From CAYRHN01 sp964424115 (GTDB taxonomy: Bacteria; Chloroflexota; Anaerolineae; Anaerolineales; Anaerolineaceae): DNA of 64,000 nt. The translations under genes were made by a program, and so were the position numbers. Within the stretch, counting starts at the first letter, position 1. Each line of letters begins with the position of its first letter. The notes under the pieces were generated by a model. It saw nothing but the letters and a program-made list of their open reading frames with translations. It was not told the origin of the DNA and did no database searches. This document shows, piece by piece, positions 1 to 9,472 of this stretch. Location of the stretch: assembly GCA_964424115.1 (NCBI GenBank), contig CAYRHN010000006.1:176173-240172 (forward strand), given 5' to 3'.

Positions 1-10
1 AATGATTTGC

Positions 11-1354
11 TCAACGCGTGATCATTGGAAGGAACAAAAGCAGCGGGCTTTGATCACGGACAAAAATGTCATAAAAACCATTTACATCGCCGTCTACGAG
101 ATTGCTCGCGAAAGACAAAAAAGCGATGAAGCGGCCATTGGCCGATATGGCAGGTTTGTGAGAATATTCATTGGCCTGTGTTCCGCTGGAAGAAACAGAT
201 ATGCGCGTGGTCTGACCAGCTAGGCGGTCGCGGACGAATACATCATAGAAACCATTCGTATCCCCGCTTACCAGGTTGGATGCATTGGAAATAAAGACAA
301 CATAACGGCCGTCATCCGAAAGGCCGTAGCAATAGGAATCCGCGTTGCCTTGCTCCCCGCTGGAGGAGATCGAGATCCGTTCGGTCTGACCAGTCTGGCG
401 GTCGCGGATGAAGGCATCCCGTTGATCGTTGGTATCTTCGGGAACTAAATTGGTGACGTAGGACGAGAAAGCCACGTAGCGTCCATCGGTAGAGACATCT
501 CCAGCTTGTGAATTGCCATTGCCTTGTTCATCGGTGGATGAAACAGAAACCAGTTCGGTCAAACCAGTTTGCCGGTCGTGGATAAATACATCCCGGAATC
601 CATTCGTGTCACTGGCAACGAGATTGGTAGCCAGGGATTCAAGAACAATATACCGCCCATCCGCAGACATTCCATAACAATAAGAATCATTGTTCCCCTG
701 AACACCGGCAGAAGAGATCGAGACCAACTCGGTTTGACCGGATTCCTGGTTATGTACGAAAATATCCCCATATCCATTTGTGTCGGTCGCGACTAGATTG
801 GTGGCTTCTGAATAAAAAGCCACCAAATTACCGTCTGTTGAAACATCACAGTTCCAGGATGGGCCATTTCCTTCTTCTCCGCTGGACGACACAGAAACCC
901 GTATTGTTGTATCGGTTTGTCGGTCGTGCAGAAAAGCATCCGAGTAACCATTGTTATCGTTGGAGACCAGGTTGGTGGCGACAGATGAATAAGATATGAA
1001 GCGTCCATTGGTGGAAATGGAAGGTTCGAGTGAATAATTATTGGCTTGTTCACCATTGGATGCGACCGATACCCGTTCGATTTGACCAGTTTCCCGGTCT
1101 TTGACGATAATGTCCCAGGTGTTGTTGGCATCTCCGGGAACCAGATTGGTGGCCAGCGTTTCGAAGGCGACATATTTCCCATCGCCGGAAATATCAAGGT
1201 TGTAAGAATCGCCATTTCCCTGTTCACCGCTTGCGGTAATAGAAAGCAACAAAGTCAGACCTGTGGGAGCGCTGTTCAATCCGGCGCCCTGGGTGTAACC
1301 TGCGAAGACAAACAGGCAAGCGAAGACAATTATGGCCAGTGCAAATCGTTTCAT
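11..1354 (-). CDS. Secreted PD40/TolB-like beta-propeller protein
   Basis: Predicted exported protein of 447 residues. A Sec signal peptide (about residues 1-23, MKRFALAIIVFACLFVFAG) is followed by seven near-identical repeats of about 58 residues. Each carries a DGRYVAF-like strand, an ATNLV motif, a DTNGxxDxFV segment and a DRQTGQTExVS end, typical of PD40/WD40-like repeats, so the protein should form one seven-bladed propeller. The C-terminus is LLLFLPMITR, the tail motif shared by nine secreted proteins here. An AGGAGG site at 1364-1369 fixes the ATG start. No catalytic residues are evident; binding of a ligand or polymer outside the cell is inferred only. The gene stops 10 bases from the window edge, so its downstream context is unknown. 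Confidence 0.9.
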   Translation of the reverse strand: MKRFALAIIVFACLFVFAGYTQGAGLNSAPTGLTLLLSITASGEQGNGDSYNLDISGDGKYVAFETLATNLVPGDANNTWDIIVKDRETGQIERVSVASNGEQANNYSLEPSISTNGRFISYSSVATNLVSNDNNGYSDAFLHDRQTDTTIRVSVSSSGEEGNGPSWNCDVSTDGNLVAFYSEATNLVATDTNGYGDIFVHNQESGQTELVSISSAGVQGNNDSYCYGMSADGRYIVLESLATNLVASDTNGFRDVFIHDRQTGLTELVSVSSTDEQGNGNSQAGDVSTDGRYVAFSSYVTNLVPEDTNDQRDAFIRDRQTGQTERISISSSGEQGNADSYCYGLSDDGRYVVFISNASNLVSGDTNGFYDVFVRDRLAGQTTRISVSSSGTQANEYSHKPAISANGRFIAFLSFASNLVDGDVNGFYDIFVRDQSPLLLFLPMITR

Positions 1355-1770
1355 GATGATTTCCCTCCTGATTGGGGGTATTGAGGTTGAGATGATTGAT
1401 TATAGCAGAAATGGTGATAAAGAAATATTCCAACGACGCGGAACCTGGAAGCCGGACAGCAGCCGCGAGTTGCCCCGGGTGCTGTTGCCTCTACAGCCTT
1501 GCGGGGTTTCTTTGTGAGAATATGGTCGGGTTTCGCCTGGTTCGCAATTCAAATTCTGCTCTGTGGGGCTGCTCAACCCAACCTACGCCTGGGGTGAGGG
1601 TAAAGTCTGACAAGGAAAGACGCGAAATAGACCCAGAAGCAAAGAAGACCACGAAACACACGAAAAAGATGAAAGACACGAAAAGACCCTGACGGTTATG
1701 GAAACCCTCAGGGTCTTTGATTTACCTCGCGTTCGCCTTACGGAGCGGGGGTAATGGATTCGATCAAGGC
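1355..1770. other. Intergenic region with dispersed repeats
   Basis: Contains no convincing gene. Around 1501-1540 is a copy of a repeat that recurs near 7329-7390 and 10565-10600 (GCGGGGTTTCTTTG followed by a GGGTTTCGC block). At 1570-1590 is a CTCAACCCAACCTACG block also found near 47860-47876, and at 1645-1683 a CACGAAACACACGAAAAA tract shared with 7182, 9158 and 9387. The end holds a terminator for the gene read leftwards from 6774. Confidence 0.7.
1682..1718 (-). terminator. Rho-independent terminator of the delta-60 gene
   Basis: Arms AAAGACCCTGA and TCAGGGTCTTT form a long stem with a short loop. On the minus strand the stem ends in a T-run. It lies about 50 bases beyond the stop codon of the delta-60 gene. 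Confidence 0.7.
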
Positions 1771-4700
1771 TTAGCGGAGGATTACCGGCATGAAGTAATT
1801 AATTAGTACATTGTCGCCGATCCAGCGCAGCACAGCCACGTCCATATTGTGGTCGCCGGTTTGTGTGTTGCCGATCCCCACGATCTTGCCGTCCGGTTGG
1901 AGGAAGAGATCATACAGCCGGTCGAAGCCGCCCAGGTTCTGGAAGACAATGCCGTCCTGGTTGAAGGTGGTATCCAGGCTGCCGTCCGGGTTCAGGCGTG
2001 CCAGGACTGCATCTTCAGAATCTGCGCCGCCGTCGGAATAGCCGCCCAGCACGATCTTGCCGTTCTGCTGGAGGGCCAGGCTGCCCAGCCAATCGGAGGG
2101 GCCGGTATCCACCTGGGCAATGCCGGCATTTCCGAAGGTGGTATCCACCGCGCCGTTGCTCTCAAAGCGGGCCGCATACATATCGTAGTAGTTCGGGGCT
2201 GCCTTGCTGCCCTCGCTCCAGGGCAGTTCGTAGGTTCCAGCCACCACGATCTTGCCGTCTTTCTGCACCTGCAACGAGCGCCCGGTATGGGATTCGCTGA
2301 AGTTTTTCACCACCAGGCCGCCGGTGCCAAAGCCGCTGTCCAGCGAGCCGTCGCTGTTCAGGCGCGCCAGCGCGATCGAGTTGGTGTAAGATGGGTCGCC
2401 TGACGAAGTGGAGCCCACCACGAGGATATCTCCATCATTAAGGAGAACCAGATCGCTGCCATAGGAAGTGAGACCAAAATCGATGAGGGCTGTGCCGTCT
2501 CCGTCAAAGGTGCTGTCCGGCGTGCCGTCAGCATTGAAGCGCCAGACAGCCAGGTTGGCGGTGGCTGGAGTGGCGATCTCCCCTACCAGGACAATTTTCC
2601 CGTCCGGTTGGATGGCCACTGCTGAAGGGTAACAATTATCCCCGCAGTTGTTCAGCAGGATCCCATCCCCGCTGAAGCTGGGATCCAGTGCGCCGTTTTG
2701 ATCGTAAACAGCGATCCCGATCTCCGCATTCCAGGTTTCGGCGTCCTCCACCTCGCCAACCACCACGATCCTGCCGCTCGCCTGGATGGCAACTGCCTCG
2801 GCATAATCGTACCCGCCGTCCAGATCGGTGGTCACTTTGCCATCCGTACCAAAGGTGGGGTCCAGCGACCCGTCCGGCAGGTAGCGCATCACCGCAAAAT
2901 CAGCGTGATTTCCGAAGCCGTCCTCCTCCCCTGCCACCACGATCTTGCCGTCGCTCTGTAGAGCACTCCCATGCCCCCCGGCCCATCCTAACGTATTGGA
3001 CGCCGTGCTGCCAAAGGTCTGGTCGGGTGAGAGGTCGCTGTTGAAACGCTGCAGGAGGAAACCATTCAGGCTGCCTCCCAGGGCGATCTGGCCGTCATCC
3101 TCAACCACAACCTGCGCGCCGTACCCGCTGGCGGCAATGAGGAGATCTTCCAGCGAACCATCACTGGCATAGCGAAGCAAGGCGATCTCATTGCCGTAGT
3201 CGCCGTCCAGGTTGCCGATGGCGAGGATCCGTCCGTCCGGTTGGAGGGCCAGCGAGACCAGCGCTTCGGTGTAGCCGTCTCCCGCGTTGGTGATCACCTT
3301 GCCGCCGCTGCCAAAGCTGGTATCCAGCAGGCCGTCCGCATTATAGCGCGCGACGGCAAAGTCGATCGTGTTGCTGCTGCCGACGAAGCCTGCCAGGAGG
3401 ATCTTGCCGTCCGGCTGAAGCGCCAGGGCGTTGGCGCCGCTGGGGGCGCCAAAGTCAGTGATCACCTTGCCAGCGATACCAAATTCAGGGTCAAGGGAGC
3501 CGTTATCCAGGAGGCGCAGCACGGCGAATTTTTGGCTGGTTGCATCCGCGGTGCTGCCCGCCACCACGATCTTACCGTCCGGCTGGATGGCCACGCCGGC
3601 AGCCGAATCGCCCCAGCCCGTGTTCAGGTCGATCAGCACAATCCCGCCCGTGCCAAAACTGGTATCCAGATTGCCTGCGCTGTCGTAACGCGCCACCAGA
3701 ATATCGCTTTCACCGAGTGTCATGTCGGCCGATGCGCCGGCGACCACGATCTTGCCGGTGTCGGTGGCTACCGCCACCGCTTTGCCTGAGTCTGAATGGC
3801 CGGATATGTCGGTAAGCAGCCAGCCATCCCCGCTGAAATCAGGATCCAGCGACCCATCGCTGAGGAAGCGTGCCACCGTCAGGTCAGCCGGAGTTTCGTA
3901 ATCGTAAAACGAGGAGTAGCCGACCACCAAGATCTTGCCGTCCGGCTGGAGGGTCATTCCGCCGGCCTCGTCTTCCCATTCGATGTTCGGGGCCGACAGG
4001 CCGTTCGTGCCAAAACTGGTATCCACCGTGCCGTCGCTGTTAAAACGGGTTACGGCAAAGCGGGGATCCCAGCCAGTCCCGATATCCACGTGCGTTGTCC
4101 CTGCCATCAGGTACTTTCCGCCGGAAACGCCCAGCCCAACCGCCGACTCTCCCTGGGGATTGACCACCGTGCCGGGGATGACAAATCGGGTGGTGGTGAT
4201 GCCGTTATCGCCGAAGCTGAGATCCAGGTCGCCGGGATAGAAGACGCCGTCCAGGCGGATGACGGTGAAGAACTGGTTGTAGGCTTTATCTTCCGAGGCG
4301 CCGGCGCCGATGATCCTGCCATCCGGTTGGAGCAGCAGGGCGTTCACCCAGGCGCTGCTCTCGCCAGCATCCACCAGCGCAAGGCCGTGGTTGAAGAACA
4401 AGGGGTCCGCCGTGCCGTCGGAATTGAAACGGGCAAACGCGGCCAGATCCTGGCCGTTCCGGGAGGCCTGCCCGCCGACGAGGATCTTGCCGTCCGGCAG
4501 GGCAGCCAGGGCGGTGGCGGATTCATCGTCGCCGAAGTCCGCCAGCAGCACGCCGTCATCGCCGAAAGTGGGATCCAGCACGCCGCTGCTGTCCAGGCGG
4601 GCCAGCAAGATATCGCCGTTGCTGCCGTTATACATGCCTCCGGCGAGGAGGATCTTGCCGTCCGGCAGGATGGCAAGACCCCACATCTCAGCCCACAGGT

Positions 4701-6774
4701 AGTCCAGGATGGTGGACCCGCCGCTGCCGAAAGTGGTATCCAGCGCGCCGCTGGATGTGAAGCGGGCAACGGCCGGCTTGCCGCCCATCAGGTCATAGCT
4801 GAAGCCAACGACGACGATATTGCCGTCCGCGTCCACGGCCAGGCTATTTCCTCCGGAATGCATGCCAATCGTGGCAGTGGCAAAACCGGCCTCGCCGAAA
4901 GTGGTATCCAGGGCGCCGTCGGCGGTGTAGCGCATCACGGTCAGGAACCCGTTGTCGGGGGCGACCATGCCGGCTGTCAGGATGCTGCCGTCCGCCAGGG
5001 TCACCACGTCGTTGATGCTGCATTGTTGGTCGTAGGACGTGGTGGTGGTGCCGGAACTGCCAAAGGCGGTGTCCAGCGAGCCGTCCAGGTTGAAACGCGC
5101 CACCATGCAGTCGGTGTCGGCGGTGCCGGCGGCGATGATCTTGTTGCCGGATTGCAGGGCAAGCCCGGAAAGCTCGTCATAGGGGGTGATATCCAAAGAG
5201 GCTTTTCCGTTTGTGCCAAAGGTAATATCCAGGCTGCCGTCGGCGTTGTAGGCTGCCAGGGCGAAGTTACCGTCATCTTTGATCGTCAGGGCATAGCCGC
5301 CGGCGATGATGCGGCCGTCCGGGAGCAGCAGTGCATCGACAGCCTCAGCGTAAGAAGCGGTGTTGGGGGCTTCAATGCCAAAGCTGCCATCCAGCGAGCC
5401 GTCGGCGTTAAAACGCGCCGCCAGGAAGCCGTGGCTGTCCATGTCGCCGCCCAGGACGATCTTGCCGTCCGCCTGGACCAGCGCGCCGTGCGCGCGGCCG
5501 CCGTAATTCTCCATAGCCAGCCCGTTCACGCCGAAGGCGGTGTCGAGGGTGCCGCTCAGGTTCAGGCGCACCATGGCCAGATTGGCGAAATAGTCGCCGG
5601 TGTCTCCATTGTCTCCGACCAGGAGGATCTTACCCGTGCTCAGGACAATATCATAGATGTATGCGTTTTCGAAACTGCCGCCGGTGAAAGAGAAGGTCTG
5701 GCTGCCAAAGGCGGCATCCGTTGCGCCGCTGGAGGTCAGGCGGGTGACGGCGAAGTCGTAGCGGGAGCCGTTATAGGCGTTGCCGGCCACCAGAATGTTG
5801 CCGTCGGTCTGAACTTCCACGGCGTTGCCTTCGCTCTTCCCGCTCCACGGGATGACCCGCTTGCCGTCGCCGTCGAAGGAGTTATCGAAGGAGCCATCGA
5901 CGTTGACGCGGATGACCGCCATGTCGCGATTATCGTAGTCGGTGACGGAAGTGCCGGCGGCGACGATCTTGCCGTCGCTCTGCAGGGCCAGGCTGTGGAT
6001 GCCTTCCTGGTAACCGCCGACAAAGGTGGTGTGGATCTTACCGTCCGGGAAGCCGTCGCTATCCACGTCCGGGCCAAACGTCTCGTCGAACGAGCCGTTG
6101 CTGTTAAAGGAAGCCAGGCCGAAGCCGTAGGTGTCTGTTCCTGCCCAGCGAGTGGAGCCGCCCACCAGGATCTTGCCGGTTCCGGGGAGGACCAGCAGCG
6201 CAGCGCCCCAATCTTCGTTGTAATCGGAGTTGGTATCATACAGGTCGACCGTGTTCCAGCCGACGCCGTTGAAGGTGGTATCCAGCGATCCATCGCTGTT
6301 CAAGCGCACCACCAGCATGTCGTAGCCGTCAAAGTCGGTGGACATGCTGCCGGCCAGGACGATCTTGCCATCCGGCTGGAGGGCCATTTCTTCGATGGTG
6401 GCGTAGCGGCCCAGGTAGAGGTTCTGCATCCCGTCGCCCTGGAAGGAGGTATCCAGCGAGCCGTCGGCGTTCAGGCGGGCCACGGCGATCTGGTACTGCC
6501 AGCCGGTGGTCTCGTCGACCCAAATATAGGTGCCGCCGCCGATGATGTACTTGCCGTCCGGCAGTTGCAGCACCCCGGCGCCATAGGTGGCATCGCGGTC
6601 AAAGGGGGCATAGACGATGCCGCCCTTCTGGAAGGGGGTGGTGACGACCCCGTCCACGCCGAAAGCGGTATCTGGAGCGCCAGGGGTGGCTGCAGCGGGA
6701 AGCGCCAGGGTGAGCGCCATCATCAATGCCATGAACAGGCCGAACGTACGCGATAGGGAACGCGTCTTCAACAT
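1771..6774 (-). CDS. Giant secreted delta-60 repeat protein
   Basis: Secreted 1667-residue protein. A signal peptide (about residues 1-29, ending in LALPAAATP) is followed by roughly 28-30 delta-60 repeats of about 52-58 residues, recognised by the cycle LQPDGKI(V/L)xAG, DFAVxRLNxDGSLDxxFG and DGxxxT. Delta-60 repeats are related to beta-propeller blades; this count would allow several propellers in a row. The C-terminus, INYFMPVILR, fits the shared tail motif. A GGAGG site lies about 8 nt before the ATG, and a TATACT -10-like box is at 6878-6883. Function is unknown; adhesion or extracellular polymer binding is a guess. A long open frame on the opposite strand (3796-6756) is a by-product of the GC-rich repeats. 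Confidence 0.92.
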   Translation of the reverse strand: MLKTRSLSRTFGLFMALMMALTLALPAAATPGAPDTAFGVDGVVTTPFQKGGIVYAPFDRDATYGAGVLQLPDGKYIIGGGTYIWVDETTGWQYQIAVARLNADGSLDTSFQGDGMQNLYLGRYATIEEMALQPDGKIVLAGSMSTDFDGYDMLVVRLNSDGSLDTTFNGVGWNTVDLYDTNSDYNEDWGAALLVLPGTGKILVGGSTRWAGTDTYGFGLASFNSNGSFDETFGPDVDSDGFPDGKIHTTFVGGYQEGIHSLALQSDGKIVAAGTSVTDYDNRDMAVIRVNVDGSFDNSFDGDGKRVIPWSGKSEGNAVEVQTDGNILVAGNAYNGSRYDFAVTRLTSSGATDAAFGSQTFSFTGGSFENAYIYDIVLSTGKILLVGDNGDTGDYFANLAMVRLNLSGTLDTAFGVNGLAMENYGGRAHGALVQADGKIVLGGDMDSHGFLAARFNADGSLDGSFGIEAPNTASYAEAVDALLLPDGRIIAGGYALTIKDDGNFALAAYNADGSLDITFGTNGKASLDITPYDELSGLALQSGNKIIAAGTADTDCMVARFNLDGSLDTAFGSSGTTTTSYDQQCSINDVVTLADGSILTAGMVAPDNGFLTVMRYTADGALDTTFGEAGFATATIGMHSGGNSLAVDADGNIVVVGFSYDLMGGKPAVARFTSSGALDTTFGSGGSTILDYLWAEMWGLAILPDGKILLAGGMYNGSNGDILLARLDSSGVLDPTFGDDGVLLADFGDDESATALAALPDGKILVGGQASRNGQDLAAFARFNSDGTADPLFFNHGLALVDAGESSAWVNALLLQPDGRIIGAGASEDKAYNQFFTVIRLDGVFYPGDLDLSFGDNGITTTRFVIPGTVVNPQGESAVGLGVSGGKYLMAGTTHVDIGTGWDPRFAVTRFNSDGTVDTSFGTNGLSAPNIEWEDEAGGMTLQPDGKILVVGYSSFYDYETPADLTVARFLSDGSLDPDFSGDGWLLTDISGHSDSGKAVAVATDTGKIVVAGASADMTLGESDILVARYDSAGNLDTSFGTGGIVLIDLNTGWGDSAAGVAIQPDGKIVVAGSTADATSQKFAVLRLLDNGSLDPEFGIAGKVITDFGAPSGANALALQPDGKILLAGFVGSSNTIDFAVARYNADGLLDTSFGSGGKVITNAGDGYTEALVSLALQPDGRILAIGNLDGDYGNEIALLRYASDGSLEDLLIAASGYGAQVVVEDDGQIALGGSLNGFLLQRFNSDLSPDQTFGSTASNTLGWAGGHGSALQSDGKIVVAGEEDGFGNHADFAVMRYLPDGSLDPTFGTDGKVTTDLDGGYDYAEAVAIQASGRIVVVGEVEDAETWNAEIGIAVYDQNGALDPSFSGDGILLNNCGDNCYPSAVAIQPDGKIVLVGEIATPATANLAVWRFNADGTPDSTFDGDGTALIDFGLTSYGSDLVLLNDGDILVVGSTSSGDPSYTNSIALARLNSDGSLDSGFGTGGLVVKNFSESHTGRSLQVQKDGKIVVAGTYELPWSEGSKAAPNYYDMYAARFESNGAVDTTFGNAGIAQVDTGPSDWLGSLALQQNGKIVLGGYSDGGADSEDAVLARLNPDGSLDTTFNQDGIVFQNLGGFDRLYDLFLQPDGKIVGIGNTQTGDHNMDVAVLRWIGDNVLINYFMPVILR

Positions 6775-7087
6775 TTACTTTTTCCTCCGGGATCAGATTT
6801 GGTTTTGGTTTGGGGAAAATGGGACGTGCGAGAACGGATCCAATAACGGGACAGGATTCGCTCCATCGTTCTGAATAAGTATACCATTTAGTAAATTATT
6901 TTCATGTCAGGAACGGCGCGAAAAAGGCGCGAATTCTGCCAACCTGCCTGTCTGATGGGACAGGCAAAGATCACAGAGTATCAGTCGCGGGGGAGCCGCG
7001 AAAGGGGTTGGAGCAATATCACCTGTTTCGGATGAGGAGTGTCAGGACGCCCGGGGACAAGTCACGCGATACCCCTGCGGGGCACTT

Positions 7088-7250
7088 AGGCGCGGAGAAA
7101 AAACGTAGAGGCGCAAACAGCCGGAAAAGCAACCGGTCTGGCACACGGCGAGAAATGCTCCGGCTGCTTCGCCCTTAACCACGAAATACACGAAATAATC
7201 GAAACAATCGAAAAAAACCGGACACAAAAGCAGACCCTAAAGGTCTTCGA
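7088..7250. repeat. Dispersed intergenic repeat of about 165 bp, copy 1
   Basis: Aligns by eye to 9290-9472 over most of its length, with small indels. The ordered blocks are CGCGGAGAAAAAACGTAG, GCCGG, CCGGTCTGGC, GGCGAGAAATGCTCC, GGCTGCTTCGCCCTTAACC, GAAACAATCGAAAAAAA and GACCCTAAAGGTCT. Here the final hairpin is incomplete. Confidence 0.75.
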
Positions 7251-7269
7251 GACGGGTTTGGATCTGTTT

Positions 7270-7291
7270 GCCGGGGGATTTATCCCCCGGC
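7270..7291. terminator. GC-rich hairpin
   Basis: GCCGGGGGAT and ATCCCCCGGC form a perfect stem around a two-base loop. No clear U-run follows on either strand, so it may be a repeat hairpin, not a terminator. Confidence 0.4.
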
Positions 7292-7426
7292 GGTGATAAA
7301 ACCTCCTTTTCTGACCCTACGGCCCCTGCGGGGTTTCTTTGCGATAAGGTTTTTCTCCGCGTGAGAATCTTGTTGGGTTTGCTTACCCGGCTGCCTGGAT
7401 GTGACGGATTCCGGTTAATTAATCGC

Positions 7427-7458
7427 AAATCGTCAATCGATAATCGTCAATCGATTCG
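7427..7458 (+). repeat. AATCGTCAATCG array upstream of promoter, copy 1
   Basis: Short direct repeats of AATCGTCAATCG lie immediately upstream of a TACACT -10-like box for the gene at 7507. Closely related arrays lie upstream of mtnA and recJ in the same orientation relative to the gene. Confidence 0.6.
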
Positions 7459-7506
7459 TGCTACACTATGCATATTCCATTCATGTTGTTCAAAAGGAGC
7501 ATACGG

Positions 7507-8844
7507 ATGAAAACGCGATTCTTGCTGAAGCGCAGTATTCGTTTTGGCGCGCTGGCTGTGCTGCTGGCGCTGGCGGTGCTGGTTGCCCTGGCGGGCACGG
7601 CCCTGGCCAACCCGGCGGCGAAGACCCCTTCCGTGTTGGAGGAAAAGGGCGGCCCGGGGCCCACCTTGTCCTTCTCCTACCAGGGCAAGCTGTATGAGGG
7701 CGGCGCCCCGGCCAACGGCACCTATGAATTCCTGGTCAATATTTACTCAGCCCAGGTCGGCGGGACGCTGATCGGCGACTGCATCAACACCAACGGCCTG
7801 CAATTGAACAATTTTCCGATCACGGACGGCTTGTTCAACTTCACCCTGGCCTGCGGCACCTACGGGGATAACCACACCGTCTTCACCGGCGGATCGCGCT
7901 GGGTGGAGGTGCAGGTGCGGCAGCTGGGCGATCTCGCCTTTACCACCCTGCCGCGCCAGGGCATTTCCCCGGCGCCCTACGCCTGGGGCTTTCTGCCGGG
8001 GACGGATGTGAACGCCTCTGCCTGGGGAGACGGCACGCTGGAGGGGGACGCGCTGCTGAGCCTGAACAACACCAACACGGTCGGTGCAGCCCTGTGGGTC
8101 CTCTCCACCGGCAATTATGGCATCTACAGCGTGGCGACCGGCACGGTGGCGAATGATGCAGTCTACGGTGAGTTGAAAGGCAGCGCCGGCGGCAGGGCGG
8201 TGTTCGGGAACAGCACTGGTGCCACCGGGTCGGGTGTTGCGGGGGATTCTACCAACTACATTGGCGTATGGGGGTCAACGGGCCTGGCAGGTCACAGCTA
8301 TGGCTTTTATTCACCGGATAATCTGTACTCGTTGAATTACCACACCAAGGGCGCGATCATGCAGATCGTGCAGAACGGGGGCACGCAGCCGCTGGAGAAG
8401 GGCGACGTGGTGGTGATCGCCGGGATGGGCGCGCCTTTAACGAAGGATGGCATCCCGGTGGTCCAGGTGGCCAAGGCGGATTCTGCCAATAGCACAGCGG
8501 TGATCGGGGTGGTGGCGGAGGGCTATTCATCCGAATGGTTCAAGAGCGCTGATCCTTCCGGCGCGGATATCCCGCCCGCCACGGATGGGCCGGTGGCGCC
8601 AGGCGACCTGCTGCTGGTGGTGGTGCAGGGGCCGTGCCAGGTGAAGGCCAGCGCGCTGGGCGGGGCCATCCAGCCCGGCGACCTGCTCAGCACCGCCGCC
8701 GCATCCGGAAAGGCTGGCGGGGTCAAGATTGCCAGCGTGGACGGGGTCAGCTTTGCCCTGCCGGGGACGGTCTTTGCCAAGGCGCTGGAACCGCTGGACG
8801 AGGGCAAGGACGGCCTGATCTATGTTTTCGTCACCCTGCAGTAG
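7507..8844 (+). CDS. Secreted tail-fibre-like protein
   Basis: Exported protein of 445 residues. The ATG at 7507 is chosen because AAGGAG at 7494-7499 precedes it; an in-frame start 39 nt upstream would add residues before the signal peptide. A signal peptide (about residues 1-35, ending in GTALANP) leads to a region starting LSFSYQGKLYEGG, a style common at the front of bacterial fibre-like exported proteins. The C-terminal 150 residues read like the end of tail-fibre or appendage proteins (PGDLL twice, then GTVFAKALEPLDEGKDGLI and VFVTLQ). No S74 dyad is seen. It overlaps translationally with the next small gene: the stop codon lies inside that gene's ribosome-binding site, so the two products are probably made together. 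The exact role is unknown. Confidence 0.8.
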   Translation: MKTRFLLKRSIRFGALAVLLALAVLVALAGTALANPAAKTPSVLEEKGGPGPTLSFSYQGKLYEGGAPANGTYEFLVNIYSAQVGGTLIGDCINTNGLQLNNFPITDGLFNFTLACGTYGDNHTVFTGGSRWVEVQVRQLGDLAFTTLPRQGISPAPYAWGFLPGTDVNASAWGDGTLEGDALLSLNNTNTVGAALWVLSTGNYGIYSVATGTVANDAVYGELKGSAGGRAVFGNSTGATGSGVAGDSTNYIGVWGSTGLAGHSYGFYSPDNLYSLNYHTKGAIMQIVQNGGTQPLEKGDVVVIAGMGAPLTKDGIPVVQVAKADSANSTAVIGVVAEGYSSEWFKSADPSGADIPPATDGPVAPGDLLLVVVQGPCQVKASALGGAIQPGDLLSTAAASGKAGGVKIASVDGVSFALPGTVFAKALEPLDEGKDGLIYVFVTLQ

Positions 8845-8854
8845 GAGCGCCGCG

Positions 8855-9133
8855 ATGAAGAAGCGACGGAATATCCTGCTTGGATTGGTTGTGCTGGCGC
8901 TGCTGTTGGCCTCCACCAGCGCGGCGCTGGCCGGAGGCGGCGGGCCGTACGTGCCATGGAGCGTGATCGGCGGCGGAGGCGGCACCGTCCATAACGGGAT
9001 CTATGAGATCCAGGGCAACATCGGGCAGGCGTCCACCGGCCCGGCTGCCAACCGCCCCTATGTGCTGTGCGCGGGGTTCTGGTGCGGGATGGAGAGCGTG
9101 TACAAGTCCTTCCTGCCGGTGATCAACCGGTGA
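8855..9133 (+). CDS. Small secreted protein with GFW motif and C-terminal tag
   Basis: 92-residue exported protein. The start at 8855 follows TAGGAG, which contains the stop codon of the upstream gene, so the pair is probably translationally coupled. After a signal peptide (about residues 1-26) comes a Gly-rich segment, then GNIGQAS, CAGFWCG, and the terminal FLPVINR. The arrangement GGGG, G-Y-x-I-x-G-x-I-G-Q and GFW directly before the tail is, as far as I remember, frequent in Chloroflexota exported proteins, but I know of no function for it. As the shortest carrier of the tail motif it is useful for testing what the motif does. Confidence 0.8.
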   Translation: MKKRRNILLGLVVLALLLASTSAALAGGGGPYVPWSVIGGGGGTVHNGIYEIQGNIGQASTGPAANRPYVLCAGFWCGMESVYKSFLPVINR

Positions 9134-9212
9134 GGAGTAGACCCCTGAAGGAAAGAAGATCACGAAACACACGAAAAAAGCGAAACAAACGAAAAAAATC
9201 TGACAAAAGAGC

Positions 9213-9245
9213 AGACCCTAAAGGTCTTCGAGACCTTTAGGGTCT
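9213..9245. terminator. Perfect hairpin with 15-bp arms, copy A
   Basis: Arms AGACCCTAAAGGTCT and AGACCTTTAGGGTCT surround a three-base loop. It lies 80 bases after the stop at 9133 and could terminate that operon. The same hairpin occurs again at 9440-9472. Confidence 0.65.
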
Positions 9246-9289
9246 AACGCTCCCCGCCTGGGGGAAACAGGAGAGATCTCACGCGGAGA

Positions 9290-9472
9290 CGCAGAGCCGC
9301 GGAGAAAAAACGTAGGGGCGCAAGCAGCCGGGAAGGCAGCCGGTCTGGCCCAAGGCGAGAAATGCTCCGGCTGCTTCGCCCTTAACCACGAAACACACGA
9401 ATTAATCGAAACAATCGAAAAAAAACCTGACAAAAAAGTAGACCCTAAAGGTCTTTGAGACCTTTAGGGTCT
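9290..9472. repeat. Dispersed intergenic repeat of about 165 bp, copy 2
   Basis: Matches 7088-7250 block for block. This copy ends in the complete GACCCTAAAGGTCT hairpin (9440-9472). Confidence 0.75.

Larger units (their letters stand above)
6775..7506. other. Repeat-rich intergenic region
   Basis: No gene seen. From 7088 to about 7250 is one copy of a repeat of about 165 bp that recurs at 9290-9472 (CGCGGAGAAAAAACGTAG, then CCGGTCTGGC, then AATGCTCCGGCTGCTTCGCC, then ACGAAA tracts and GACCCTAAAGGTCT). A strong hairpin follows at 7270-7291, a GGGTTTGCTTACCCGG block at 7371-7390, and an AATCGTCAATCG array at 7427-7458 just before the next gene's probable promoter. Confidence 0.7.

Noticed and set aside
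3796..6756. A 986-codon open frame antisense to the delta-60 gene
   Set aside because: It is a by-product of GC-rich, strongly biased and repetitive codons on the other strand. It has no ribosome site or signal peptide and only a low-complexity translation mirroring the repeats.
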